From Myxococcales bacterium (GTDB lineage Bacteria > Myxococcota_A > Polyangia > Palsa-1104 > JAEUJZ01), in the NCBI GenBank assembly GCA_016794505.1, contig JAEUJZ010000188.1, forward strand, positions 1 through 64,000: 64,000 bases of DNA, given 5' to 3'. Position 1 is the stretch's first letter. Each line of letters starts with the position of its first letter. Below, one piece after another: positions 34,292 through 42,500 of the stretch. The position numbers and the translations under genes are program-made. Below the pieces are notes generated by a model. The model saw only the letters and a program-made list of their open reading frames with translations, made no database searches and was not told the DNA's origin.

Positions 34292-35494
34292 ATGCCAACG
34301 CCGACCGACTTTCTTCTGTACATGACCGGGGCGATCGTGATGACAGCCATCGTGCATGGCCTGCTGCGGGCTTGGCTGGCGCCGCTTCGGTCCACGTCCT
34401 TTCGCTCGCTGCAGCGAGCGCTGGAGCTGTTTCTGTCGACGCTGTTCCCGCTCGGCATGCTCGCCCTTTTGTGTATGAATTCGCTGCCGCGTGCTCTGGC
34501 TTCGCCGCTTTCCTGGCTGTGCTTTGGCTGGGTAGGGCTCTGTTATTTTCTGCTCCTGTGCGCGCCGCTTACGTGGCTGTTTGTGCCGCTGCTGCGTCGA
34601 GGCGGGCGTTCCATGGCTGCCGCACACCGCGCCGCCCGCGGGCTTTGCTGTGGCCTTTCCCTTTCGCTTGCGCTGTATGCAAGCTGGCAGGGTCTGCGAG
34701 CGCCTGCGACGGTGCTACGCCGGATCGAGCTGTCTTGCTGGCCAGCATCTCGATCGGGCTATCGCATCGCGCACATCAGCGATCTGCATGTCGGGGCGAC
34801 GATCGGCCGCAGCCATGTGCAGACGGTGGTCGATGCCATCAACCGGCAGCGCGTCGATTTGGTGGTGATTACCGGCGACCTGGTCGACGGCAGCGTGTCC
34901 GCCTTGGCAGCCGAGGTAGCGCCGCTTGCGCAGCTCCGCAGCCGCGATGGCGTGTATCTGGCCCTGGGCAATCACGAGTACTTTTCGCCGACGGAGGACT
35001 GGCTGCGGTTTCTGCCCAGCCTCGGCGTTGTCGTGCTGCGCAATCAGCTTCGCGCGCTGCCCGGCTTCGATCTAGTGGGCATCGACGAGTGGTCGGCCGC
35101 CGAGTTCACGCCACAGCATCGGCCCGACGTACCGACCGCGCTGATCGGCCGTCGCCCCGAGGTGCCCGCGATCGTTCTTGTGCATCAACCACAAGCCGCG
35201 CGGACGCTGCGTCGCATGAACCGCGACGCGCAGCTGCGAGGTCTTCCGCCCGTCGTCGATCTACAGCTCTCGGGGCACACGCACGGCGGCCAGATCTTCC
35301 CGCTCGGCCAGATTGCGCGCTGGGATCAGGGTCAGCTTGACGGAGTCACGCAGGCCGATGGACTGGCCGTACACGTGACGCCAGGTACCGGCTATTGGGG
35401 GCCCGCGATGCGCCTGCTCAGTCGGGCCGAGGTGTCGATCATCGAGCTGTATGCAGCGGCGGGAACGTCGACAGGAAGCGCAGCGGGACGCTGA
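34292..35494 (+). CDS. Membrane-anchored metallophosphoesterase (YkuE-like)
   Basis: 400 residues. The first ~145 contain about four membrane helices (for example MTGAIVMTAIVHGLL, LFLSTLFPLGMLALLCM). The calcineurin-like domain follows: ISDLHVG (about 162-168), VITGDLVDG, LGNHEYF, LVHQPQAA and SGHTHGGQ, all metal ligands present. YkuE-type proteins are di-metal phosphodiesterases whose substrates may be UDP-linked or lipid compounds. A paralog of similar layout is at 54279-55673. Confidence 0.9.
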   Translation: MPTPTDFLLYMTGAIVMTAIVHGLLRAWLAPLRSTSFRSLQRALELFLSTLFPLGMLALLCMNSLPRALASPLSWLCFGWVGLCYFLLLCAPLTWLFVPLLRRGGRSMAAAHRAARGLCCGLSLSLALYASWQGLRAPATVLRRIELSCWPASRSGYRIAHISDLHVGATIGRSHVQTVVDAINRQRVDLVVITGDLVDGSVSALAAEVAPLAQLRSRDGVYLALGNHEYFSPTEDWLRFLPSLGVVVLRNQLRALPGFDLVGIDEWSAAEFTPQHRPDVPTALIGRRPEVPAIVLVHQPQAARTLRRMNRDAQLRGLPPVVDLQLSGHTHGGQIFPLGQIARWDQGQLDGVTQADGLAVHVTPGTGYWGPAMRLLSRAEVSIIELYAAAGTSTGSAAGR

Positions 35495-35547
35495 CGAGGA
35501 AGCGGCAAGCCCGCAGCCAAGGCCAAGGCTCGCCGCGATGGACGGGC

Positions 35548-36753
35548 TTACATGCGCGAGATATTGAGCAGCGCCCGCACGTACGACGGGTACAGGTACG
35601 GCGCTTCGGCACCCGGCGCCGTCGGAGCCCAGAAGAACGGAATGTGCTCGGTCTTGCTGGCGCCGATCCACTCGCCACCGACCACCGCGCCCGTCGCATC
35701 CAGCTCTAGGATGAAGTCATAGGTCTTGCCGGCGCTGACCAAAGGCGGCGCCGTGTTCGTCGTTGGTGCCGTCTCAACCGCCCAGTCCAACTTCATGGTC
35801 ACGCGACGGAAGCCAACTGCCGCGGTGTTCCAGGGATAGTCGCGCGTCTCGGCCGGATCGACGGCCACCGTCGCTTCGCGCTTGGTCATCGTCTTGTACT
35901 GCGTGATCACGTACTGGTACGCCGGCTGATTCCACACTTCTTCGTTGTTGACGGCGTTGACGGCAAAGCTCTTGCCGCCCTTCTTGATGAAGTTGGTCGC
36001 CGTCAAGAACAGCGTGCCGGCGTTCGATCGGCAGTTCGGCTGCACGATGCGGCCGTTCTTGTCGTACTTAAAGTTCACCTTGGCCGTGTCGCAGCGATAG
36101 CCGATGAACGTCGCGTCCGCTGCGGCATAGGCTTCCGCCATCAGGCCCGTCAGGTCGCCGGGGGTGAAGTTGACGCAGTCGCTGGCCGGCGTCGTACACT
36201 TTTGCAGATAGGTCCGCCCGTCGCGCACGTACTTGCGCACGGTGATCGACTTCTGCGGCGTCTTTTCCGCGATGGCCGAGCCCGTCCAGCCCTGGCAGAT
36301 GCCAAACCAGCTCTGCACGCCGGGGACATCCTTGCCGTGGTTCTTCTGAATCCAGTCGTACATCGTCTTTTGCTGGCCCGGCTCGAGGAACAGCGTGCCG
36401 TACTTCTCGGCCGGCGACGGCGTCGTGGCCCCCATCCAGCGGTTCAGGATGCCGTTCTTCTGCATCGGCCAGTAGTCGCTGGAAAACGGCTTGTTGTCCG
36501 TCGGGACCGAGATGGTCTTGCCGATGTCGCTCGTCGGTGCCAGCTCGTCGGCCTTCAGCGTCGGCGAGCCGTTCACCAGCCTGATGAGCTCGATGGGGTT
36601 GGTGTTCGAGTTGAACGAGTCGGCCTTGCCGGTCTCTTCCACATCGAATAGCTCGCCGTCGTCGAGCAGGTCATCATTGCTGCAGCCGCTCATCACAAAA
36701 AGCGGGGCGAGCAGCGCGAAAAAGCCAGTCGTCAGCAGTCGGTTCAGGGTCAT
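35548..36753 (-). CDS. Transglutaminase-elicitor-like lipoprotein
   Basis: 401 residues. Signal peptide with lipobox MSGC places the mature N-terminus at Cys24. The segments FSSDYWPMQKNGILNRW, SPAEKYGTLFLEPGQ and WFGICQGWTGSAIAEKTP resemble the transglutaminase-elicitor family first described in Phytophthora; the Cys in GICQGW would be the catalytic nucleophile. After the lipobox comes an acidic stretch and GKADSF. If active it would cross-link or deamidate proteins at the cell surface. Family assignment is by eye. Confidence 0.6.
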   Translation of the reverse strand: MTLNRLLTTGFFALLAPLFVMSGCSNDDLLDDGELFDVEETGKADSFNSNTNPIELIRLVNGSPTLKADELAPTSDIGKTISVPTDNKPFSSDYWPMQKNGILNRWMGATTPSPAEKYGTLFLEPGQQKTMYDWIQKNHGKDVPGVQSWFGICQGWTGSAIAEKTPQKSITVRKYVRDGRTYLQKCTTPASDCVNFTPGDLTGLMAEAYAAADATFIGYRCDTAKVNFKYDKNGRIVQPNCRSNAGTLFLTATNFIKKGGKSFAVNAVNNEEVWNQPAYQYVITQYKTMTKREATVAVDPAETRDYPWNTAAVGFRRVTMKLDWAVETAPTTNTAPPLVSAGKTYDFILELDATGAVVGGEWIGASKTEHIPFFWAPTAPGAEAPYLYPSYVRALLNISRM

Positions 36754-36931
36754 CTCGGTCTCCTTCGGAATCTAGTCGAGGGCGGTGCGGCCAAGCCGGC
36801 GGGGCGGCACGCGGAACAGGCAAAGGCCGGCGGGTGAGGATAGAGAAATGGGTGGGACTTCCCCCCCCAGATGGCCGGAACGTAGGCATAGCCCTTGGCC
36901 AAGTCAATGCAGAAAGTGAAGCAATCTTCTC

Positions 36932-36983
36932 GATGAGGCCGGTCGATGAGGCCGGTCGATGAGGCCGGTCGATGAGGCCGGTC
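36932..36983. repeat. 13-bp tandem repeat, four units
   Basis: Four perfect copies of GATGAGGCCGGTC occupy 36932-36983, followed by a partial fifth. They lie between the divergent lipoprotein and dipeptidase genes. No known regulator site matches; a replication-slippage origin is the simplest explanation. Confidence 0.9.
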
Positions 36984-37063
36984 GATGGGCTGGGCCCCGT
37001 TTCTGTCCGCGGCCAGGTTGCCGGATGTTTGCGCCGCATGGATCCGGGGCTACAGTCCAGGGC

Positions 37064-38149
37064 ATGTCCTCTTCATCACATCCGCATTCGCATCCGCATC
37101 CGCATCCGCACTCGCATCGCGGCTCTGGGCTCAGCGACGAGGCACGCGCGGTTCACGCGGCTGCCATTCCCATCGATCTGCACGCCGACACCACCAAGCT
37201 GATGTCGCGCGGCTATGACTTTTATCAGCGCCACGATCCGCCCTGGCCGGTGCGCAGCTTTTTTGGCCACGTCGATCTGCCCCGCATGCGCGAAGGCAAT
37301 CACCGAGCGCAGTTCTTTGGCATGTGGACCTTTCCCAAGCCCGAGCGCGGCTGCACCGAAGACGTCCACCGTCAGATCGACGCGCTTGAGGCGACGATCG
37401 CCCGCGGGGACTCGGCCATGGTGCTGTGCCGCAGCGCCGACGACGTGCGCACGGCCAAAGAGCGCGGGCAGGTCGCGGCGCTTCTGGGCATCGAAGGCGG
37501 CCAAGCCTTGGGCCGCGGCACAAGCGAGCAAGTGATCGAGCGCCTGACGACATTTGCCCGTCGCGGCGTGCGATACCTGGGCCTGCTGCACTTCAGTCAA
37601 AACGCGCTGGGCTATCCGCAGCAGGGCTGGGGCCGCGACCATGAAAAAGGCCTGACGCCGATCGGCTGCGAGGTCGTCGATGCCTGCCGGCGCTCGGGGG
37701 TCCTCGTCGATCTGGCGCACATCAACCACCGCGGCTTTTTTGAAGTCGTCGAGCGCCGACCCGGTCCGCTGTTCGTCACGCACACAGGCGTCCTGGGCGT
37801 GCAGCGACACTGGCGCAACATCGACGATGATCAGATCCACGCGGTGGCTGAAAGCGGCGGCGTCGTCGGCGTCATCTTTGCACCGCGCTATCTGGGTCAG
37901 GACGGCATCGAAGGCGTCGTCGCGCACCTGAGCTATCTGGTCCGCGTGGCCGGCGAAGATCACGTCGGCATCGGCTCGGACTGGGATGGCGCCGTGCGTC
38001 CGCCCAAAGGCCTTGAGAGCCCGGCCAAGCTGCCCCACCTGACGGAAGCCCTGCTGCGCGCTGGCTTCTCTGCGACGACGGTCCACAAGATCCTGGGCGA
38101 AAATGTCCTGCGCGTCCTTTCGTCGGCTCCACCGATGCAGTTCGTCTGA
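37064..38149 (+). CDS. Membrane dipeptidase, peptidase family M19
   Basis: 361 residues from the ATG at 37064. The N-terminus has a His-rich run of His-Pro/His-Ser pairs (residues 6-18) encoded by 6-bp repeats, not part of the family fold. The M19 signature follows: IPIDLHADT (metal-binding His-x-Asp), GIEGGQALG, LVDLAHINHRGF, VTHTG and GIGSDWDGAV. Renal-dipeptidase-like enzymes are di-zinc peptidases for dipeptides. No signal peptide. The His-rich tail could aid metal acquisition, which is speculative. Confidence 0.92.
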   Translation: MSSSSHPHSHPHPHPHSHRGSGLSDEARAVHAAAIPIDLHADTTKLMSRGYDFYQRHDPPWPVRSFFGHVDLPRMREGNHRAQFFGMWTFPKPERGCTEDVHRQIDALEATIARGDSAMVLCRSADDVRTAKERGQVAALLGIEGGQALGRGTSEQVIERLTTFARRGVRYLGLLHFSQNALGYPQQGWGRDHEKGLTPIGCEVVDACRRSGVLVDLAHINHRGFFEVVERRPGPLFVTHTGVLGVQRHWRNIDDDQIHAVAESGGVVGVIFAPRYLGQDGIEGVVAHLSYLVRVAGEDHVGIGSDWDGAVRPPKGLESPAKLPHLTEALLRAGFSATTVHKILGENVLRVLSSAPPMQFV

Positions 38150-38272
38150 CCGACCGGTCCTGCTCGTCGCACGCCCCGTGCTCTTCGGAGGGCCGGCCTT
38201 GTGTTGATACGTAAAAAGCAGACGGACATCGACATAACCGGCCCCGTGATATAAGCCCAGCGAGGTCGTCGC

Positions 38273-39298
38273 ATGAGCAAAAAAGGCTGGGTATTGGGCG
38301 GTGGTGCATACATCGAAGCGGGAGAGACACAGTACGCGCTGTCGCTGATCAACCTCGACGTCGAAGCGCCACAGGCCGAGCGGGTGCCGCTTGCGTTCCT
38401 GGGCCATGGCCTGGCGTTCGATCCGCGCGATCCGCTGCGCATCGCGGTGTTTGAAAAGAAAGGTCCGGGCGCCTGCATCGTCGATCTGCGGCAGAAAAAA
38501 GTGGTGCAGCCGATCGCGACGAAAAAGACGCGGCAGTTCTATGGCCATGGCGCGTTTTCCGCCGACGGCTCACTGCTGTACGCGACCGAGGTCTTGCTGG
38601 ATCACGAAAAAGAAGGCGTGCTGGTCGTGCGCGATGGACAGACCCTGCGCGAGATAGGCACGCTGCCGACCCACGGCACAGCGCCGCACGACTGCGTGAT
38701 CATCGACGAGGGGCGCACGATGGTCGTGGCCAACGGCGGGGGCGCGCCAGGCGAAGCCGAGCCCTGCGTGACCTATGTCGACCTGAAGAGCGAAGCGCTG
38801 CTCGATCGCGTACCCATCGTCTCGCCACGTTTTAACACCGGACATGTGGCGCTCAGCCGACGGGGCGATCTGGCCATCGTGTCCGCGCCGCGCGATGGTC
38901 TGCCGACGCAAGAGCTGGGCGCGGTGACGCTTCGCCCCGTGGGCAAGCAAGCGGTGACGCTGAGCAGGCCGCCGCAGGCCATTCGCCGCATGGTCGGCGA
39001 GACTCTGTCGGTATGCATCGACGAGGCGCGCGGGCTGGTCTTGGCCACGCATCCCCAGGGCGACTGCGTGTCGATCTGGGACCTGAACAGCGCCGCACTG
39101 GTCGATCTTCACCAGACCTATAACCCGCGCGGCATCGCGCTTTCGCTGGATCAGGCCTGGTATCTGATCAGTCACACGACCGAGACCAGCGTCTGCGTTA
39201 CGGCGCTATCGACCGAGTCGAGACAGCCGGTGGGCGTGGTGATCGAGCCCAGCTTTACCAGCGGCTCGCACCTGTTTGTCCATCCGCTCGCGGCCTAG
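38273..39298 (+). CDS. DUF1513-family beta-propeller protein
   Basis: 341 residues. Repeated strand pattern with GHGLAFDPRDP, FYGHGAFSADGSLLYATE, HGTAPHDCVI and LSRRGDLAIVSAPRDG indicates a seven-bladed propeller of the DUF1513 type. Members are often near iron-uptake genes and have a Tat signal; this one has no recognisable signal peptide and begins MSKKGWVLGGG. Function unknown. The FkbM methyltransferase follows 11 nt after its stop. Confidence 0.8.
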   Translation: MSKKGWVLGGGAYIEAGETQYALSLINLDVEAPQAERVPLAFLGHGLAFDPRDPLRIAVFEKKGPGACIVDLRQKKVVQPIATKKTRQFYGHGAFSADGSLLYATEVLLDHEKEGVLVVRDGQTLREIGTLPTHGTAPHDCVIIDEGRTMVVANGGGAPGEAEPCVTYVDLKSEALLDRVPIVSPRFNTGHVALSRRGDLAIVSAPRDGLPTQELGAVTLRPVGKQAVTLSRPPQAIRRMVGETLSVCIDEARGLVLATHPQGDCVSIWDLNSAALVDLHQTYNPRGIALSLDQAWYLISHTTETSVCVTALSTESRQPVGVVIEPSFTSGSHLFVHPLAA

Positions 39299-39309
39299 GC
39301 ACGTCGACT

Positions 39310-40023
39310 GTGGAGCCATCAAACCAAGAACAGCAGCGCTGGTATCGCCAGGTCATCCCGCTTTCGCAGCAGGTGATCGTCGATGTCGGCGCGCATATCG
39401 GTGAGCTTTCGCAGTTCTTCTGGGAAGCCGGACAGGGCACCAGCCGCGTCGTTTCCATCGAGCCACTCGCCGAAAATGTCGCCCGCATCCGCGAGCGCAT
39501 CCGCCGCGTCGCCGCCAAGGACTGGCTGGTTCAGCACTGCGCCGTGTCCAACGAGGCAGGCCAAGCGCGCCTGCACGCGTTTCGTCTGCCGACTGGCGGC
39601 TGGAACAGCGTACTTGGCGAGCGCAAAAGCACAGGCGGTCGCGGCGTCTCGCTGCGCTCGGTGCCGACCCAGCGCCTGTCTGCGCTGGTGCCCGATGCGA
39701 CGGTGATCAAGCTCGACATCGAAGGGCATGAATACGCGGTCTTGGAAGACGCGCTGCCGTCGCTGCCATCGGTTCATACCTGGGCGCTAGAGCTGCACAT
39801 GGTTCCGGGACGACCGCTTGAAGAGGTGCTCTCGCTCTTGTCCGAGCATGGCTATCGCTTGCTGGCGGCCGGGCGCAGCGCCGATGACCCGCAGGGCCCG
39901 TGGATCAGCGCGCCGATCTCGCCCGATCTGGGCTGGGAAAAGATCCCCATCGCCAAGCGACACCACGACGGATCCCCGTTTAAGATGCTGCACCTGATCG
40001 CCAGCAAGCGGCCCGCAACGTAG
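39310..40023 (+). CDS. FkbM-family methyltransferase
   Basis: 237 residues from a GTG at 39310. The SAM-binding segment VIVDVGAHIGELSQFF and VVSIEPLAENVARIRE are followed by VIKLDIEGHEYAVLEDA, the hallmark of FkbM methyltransferases. They methylate hydroxyl groups on sugars or polyketides. The gene closely follows the DUF1513 gene, so the two are probably one transcript; no glycan cluster is present. Confidence 0.88.
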   Translation: MEPSNQEQQRWYRQVIPLSQQVIVDVGAHIGELSQFFWEAGQGTSRVVSIEPLAENVARIRERIRRVAAKDWLVQHCAVSNEAGQARLHAFRLPTGGWNSVLGERKSTGGRGVSLRSVPTQRLSALVPDATVIKLDIEGHEYAVLEDALPSLPSVHTWALELHMVPGRPLEEVLSLLSEHGYRLLAAGRSADDPQGPWISAPISPDLGWEKIPIAKRHHDGSPFKMLHLIASKRPAT

Positions 40024-40054
40024 GCTGGCGCAGCGCGCCGATCGCAGCGCGGGT

Positions 40055-41155
40055 CTAGGACGGTGCGTGATGGGCCGGCAACAGGATCGTCAGGTCGGTG
40101 TGCTCGGGATCAGCGACCGGCGGCGGCGCTTCCTTTTCGTCGACCTGGGGCGCAAAGGTCAGGGCCGTGGACACTCCTCGACGCTGGGCGCGGGCTGGCA
40201 TGGCATAGGGGCCGACGTGGCCGACCCCAGCCAAGACGATCAAGCGGCGCGGCGGACGCGGATTTTCGGGTCCCGGTCGCAGGATGTCAGCGACGGCCTG
40301 GGCCATCGACTCGTCCCAGATCAGCTGTGCGGCGTAAAAGCGCTCGAACGCCGCCTCGCGCAGCGCTGGGTCGGCCTTGGGGTCCGCGGGATGCTGGTCG
40401 AAGATCGAGCGCACAAAGCGACGGTGCGGCTCGGGCATGGGCCACGGATTGTCGCTCGGCAAGAGCGCCTGCTCAGCCGGAGTCAGACCGCCCAGCCCCC
40501 GTTGGCGAACGGCGCGCGGCAGATCGCGCGGCGCGTTGAGCGCGTACATGCGCAGGCCGTGCGTGCGGCAAAAGTCGAACAGCGGTCGATACAGCGAAAA
40601 GTCAAAGCCCCACGTGCGCGACCAGTCGACGGCGGCCAAGAAGCCCTGCTCGTCGATCGAGCCAGCCAAATAGGCATCTAGCTGCGGCTGCAGGCGGCGA
40701 GGCAGCATCTCTAGCCCGACGGCGACATCGTGGCCATCGTCGGGCAGCCGATAGACCTGGGCCAGCACGAAGAGCTGAGCCCGGTGCGATAGCGCGTCGT
40801 TGTGGTGCTCGCCGACATAGATCGCGCGGGCCCTGGCCAGCCGCTGCTGCAGCGCTTCAGAATCGATCGGCGCACCCGAGGTGCCATCGCGGACCACAAA
40901 CGACAGGCCGCGCTGCCCATGCTTGTGCGGCGAAGCGGCGGCGGACTCGCCATCCGTCGGCTTGGCGGACGATAAAGCAGGCGGCGACGGTGTGGCCGGA
41001 AGCGAGCCCGGTGGCGTCGCTGCAGTCGTCGCTGCAGTCGTCGCTGCAGGGGATGAAACAGAGGATGCGGTGGCACAAGCGAGCGAAAACAGCAGCGAGC
41101 CGCAAAGCCCCCACAGGCTTCGGCTGCTTAGAAGCGATCGACCCCGGACAGACAT
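40055..41155 (-). CDS. ChaN-family lipoprotein, possible heme/iron binding
   Basis: 366 residues. Signal with lipobox LFSLAC near Cys28, a low-complexity Ala/Thr/Pro-rich stretch (partly 12-bp DNA repeats at about 41020-41056), then the ChaN/Tiki-type domain: IYVGEHHNDALSHRAQL, VGLEMLPRRLQPQLDAY, WGFDFSLYRPLFDF and VGHVGPYAMPARAQR. ChaN is a heme-binding outer-membrane lipoprotein in Campylobacter. It lies 39 nt downstream of ferrochelatase on the same strand, which fits a role in heme handling. Confidence 0.82.
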   Translation of the reverse strand: MSVRGRSLLSSRSLWGLCGSLLFSLACATASSVSSPAATTAATTAATPPGSLPATPSPPALSSAKPTDGESAAASPHKHGQRGLSFVVRDGTSGAPIDSEALQQRLARARAIYVGEHHNDALSHRAQLFVLAQVYRLPDDGHDVAVGLEMLPRRLQPQLDAYLAGSIDEQGFLAAVDWSRTWGFDFSLYRPLFDFCRTHGLRMYALNAPRDLPRAVRQRGLGGLTPAEQALLPSDNPWPMPEPHRRFVRSIFDQHPADPKADPALREAAFERFYAAQLIWDESMAQAVADILRPGPENPRPPRRLIVLAGVGHVGPYAMPARAQRRGVSTALTFAPQVDEKEAPPPVADPEHTDLTILLPAHHAPS

Positions 41156-41194
41156 CGTGTAGCCAGTGTACGCCGCGCCGAGACCCTGCGGACA

Positions 41195-42298
41195 CTAGGT
41201 CCGCGTCCCGGTGCTTTTGATCGGGCCGGCGTCGGCTGGTTCGCTCGCGGCCGGGCTTGGGATCTGACGGCGGATCAGCGCGACAAGGGCATCTGCCCAC
41301 GCCGGGTCGGCGTTGGGGGCGGGGACCACGGTCATCGACTCGCCGCCCTGGGCCAAAAAATCCTCGCGGGCGCGCAGGCCGATCTCTTCCAGGGTCTCAA
41401 GGCAGTCGGCGACGAAGGCGGGACAGAACACGACGATGCGCCGCTTGCCAGCGGCGAGCAGCGAAGACAGCACGTGATCGGTATAAGGACGTATCCAGGG
41501 CGTACGCCCGAGGCGCGACTGGAAACAGACGCTGTAGCGCTCGACGGGTATACCCAGGCGCTCGGCCAGCAGGCGAGCGGTGGCGAAGCTCTGCGCGCGG
41601 TAACAAGCCGCGTTTTGCCCGCCGATGTCGTCGCAGCAGGTGCTGCGCGTCAGGCAGTGCGGCGTCGCGCCGGGCTGATCCTGGCAGCGCTCGTCATCGG
41701 CTTTTCGGATCTGGCGCTCGGGCAGGCCGTGAAAGCTGAACAGCACGTGATCGGGGCGCTCTGACTCGATGATGGGCTGCCCGTGCCGGGCCCAGGCCGC
41801 AAGAAAGCCGGGGTCGTCATAAAACGGCGACACAATGGATAGCGACGGATGGCTCTGCCGCGCTCGCAGCCCGTCGAAGACGCCCTCGATCGCGGCGCCG
41901 GTCGTGCTGCTGGCCTGCTGTGGGTAAAGCGGCAGCACCACCAAGCGCTGGCAGCCCTGCGCCAAAAGCTCGGTCAGGGCCGTGGCCAGCGAGGGATTGC
42001 CGTAGCGCATGCCCAGGCGCACCACCCAGCCTGGGCCCAGTCGGGCCGAAATCGCCTCGGCCAGCGCGCGAGAGTGGACCAGAAGCGGCGAGCCCTGCGG
42101 GGTCCAGATTTTCTGATACGCCGCCGCACTGCGACGAGGACGCAGCGGCAGGATGATCAGGTTCAGCAGCAAGCTGCGCGCGATGGGGTGGATGTCGATC
42201 ACGCGGCCATCGCCCAAGAACTCGCGCAGATAGCGACGGACCGCGGCTGGGGTTGGTTCGTCGGGCGTCCCGACGTTGACGAGCAGAAGACCGTTCAT
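41195..42298 (-). CDS. hemH: Ferrochelatase
   Basis: 367 residues from the ATG at 42298, giving MNGLLLVNVGTPDEPTPAAV; the open frame upstream is not conserved. LLFSFHGLPERQIRK carries the catalytic His, and LVVLPLYPQQASSTTGA and CPAFVADCLETLEEIG are conserved. Inserts iron into protoporphyrin IX. Three or four Cys around CQDQPGATPHC-CCDDIGG could be extra disulfide or metal sites. A short non-conserved C-terminal tail is present. Heads a two-gene operon with the ChaN-like gene. Confidence 0.95.
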   Translation of the reverse strand: MNGLLLVNVGTPDEPTPAAVRRYLREFLGDGRVIDIHPIARSLLLNLIILPLRPRRSAAAYQKIWTPQGSPLLVHSRALAEAISARLGPGWVVRLGMRYGNPSLATALTELLAQGCQRLVVLPLYPQQASSTTGAAIEGVFDGLRARQSHPSLSIVSPFYDDPGFLAAWARHGQPIIESERPDHVLFSFHGLPERQIRKADDERCQDQPGATPHCLTRSTCCDDIGGQNAACYRAQSFATARLLAERLGIPVERYSVCFQSRLGRTPWIRPYTDHVLSSLLAAGKRRIVVFCPAFVADCLETLEEIGLRAREDFLAQGGESMTVVPAPNADPAWADALVALIRRQIPSPAASEPADAGPIKSTGTRT

Positions 42299-42500
42299 GA
42301 GCTCTCGTTGATTCGCACTCCGCGCGTCCTTCGCCGCAGGCATCCACACTGCAGATCACAGGTCGTTGCCGCGTGTGTGCCCGCACGATCGACACAGCAC
42401 ACGCTATCACCTGAGATGCCACGGGCGGAATCGCCAGTTCGCTGCGCGGCGCTTGAGAAGCTGACAGGTTTCGCACTACGCTTGAGCTAGAAAGAAGGAC

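Noticed and set aside
33859..35340. 493-codon plus-strand frame across the START and phosphoesterase genes
   Set aside because: It runs through two real genes in another frame; low-complexity Ala/Gly/Arg content.
37076..38548. 490-codon minus-strand frame opposite the M19 dipeptidase
   Set aside because: Gene on the other strand has all M19 motifs; the long frame is a G+C artefact.
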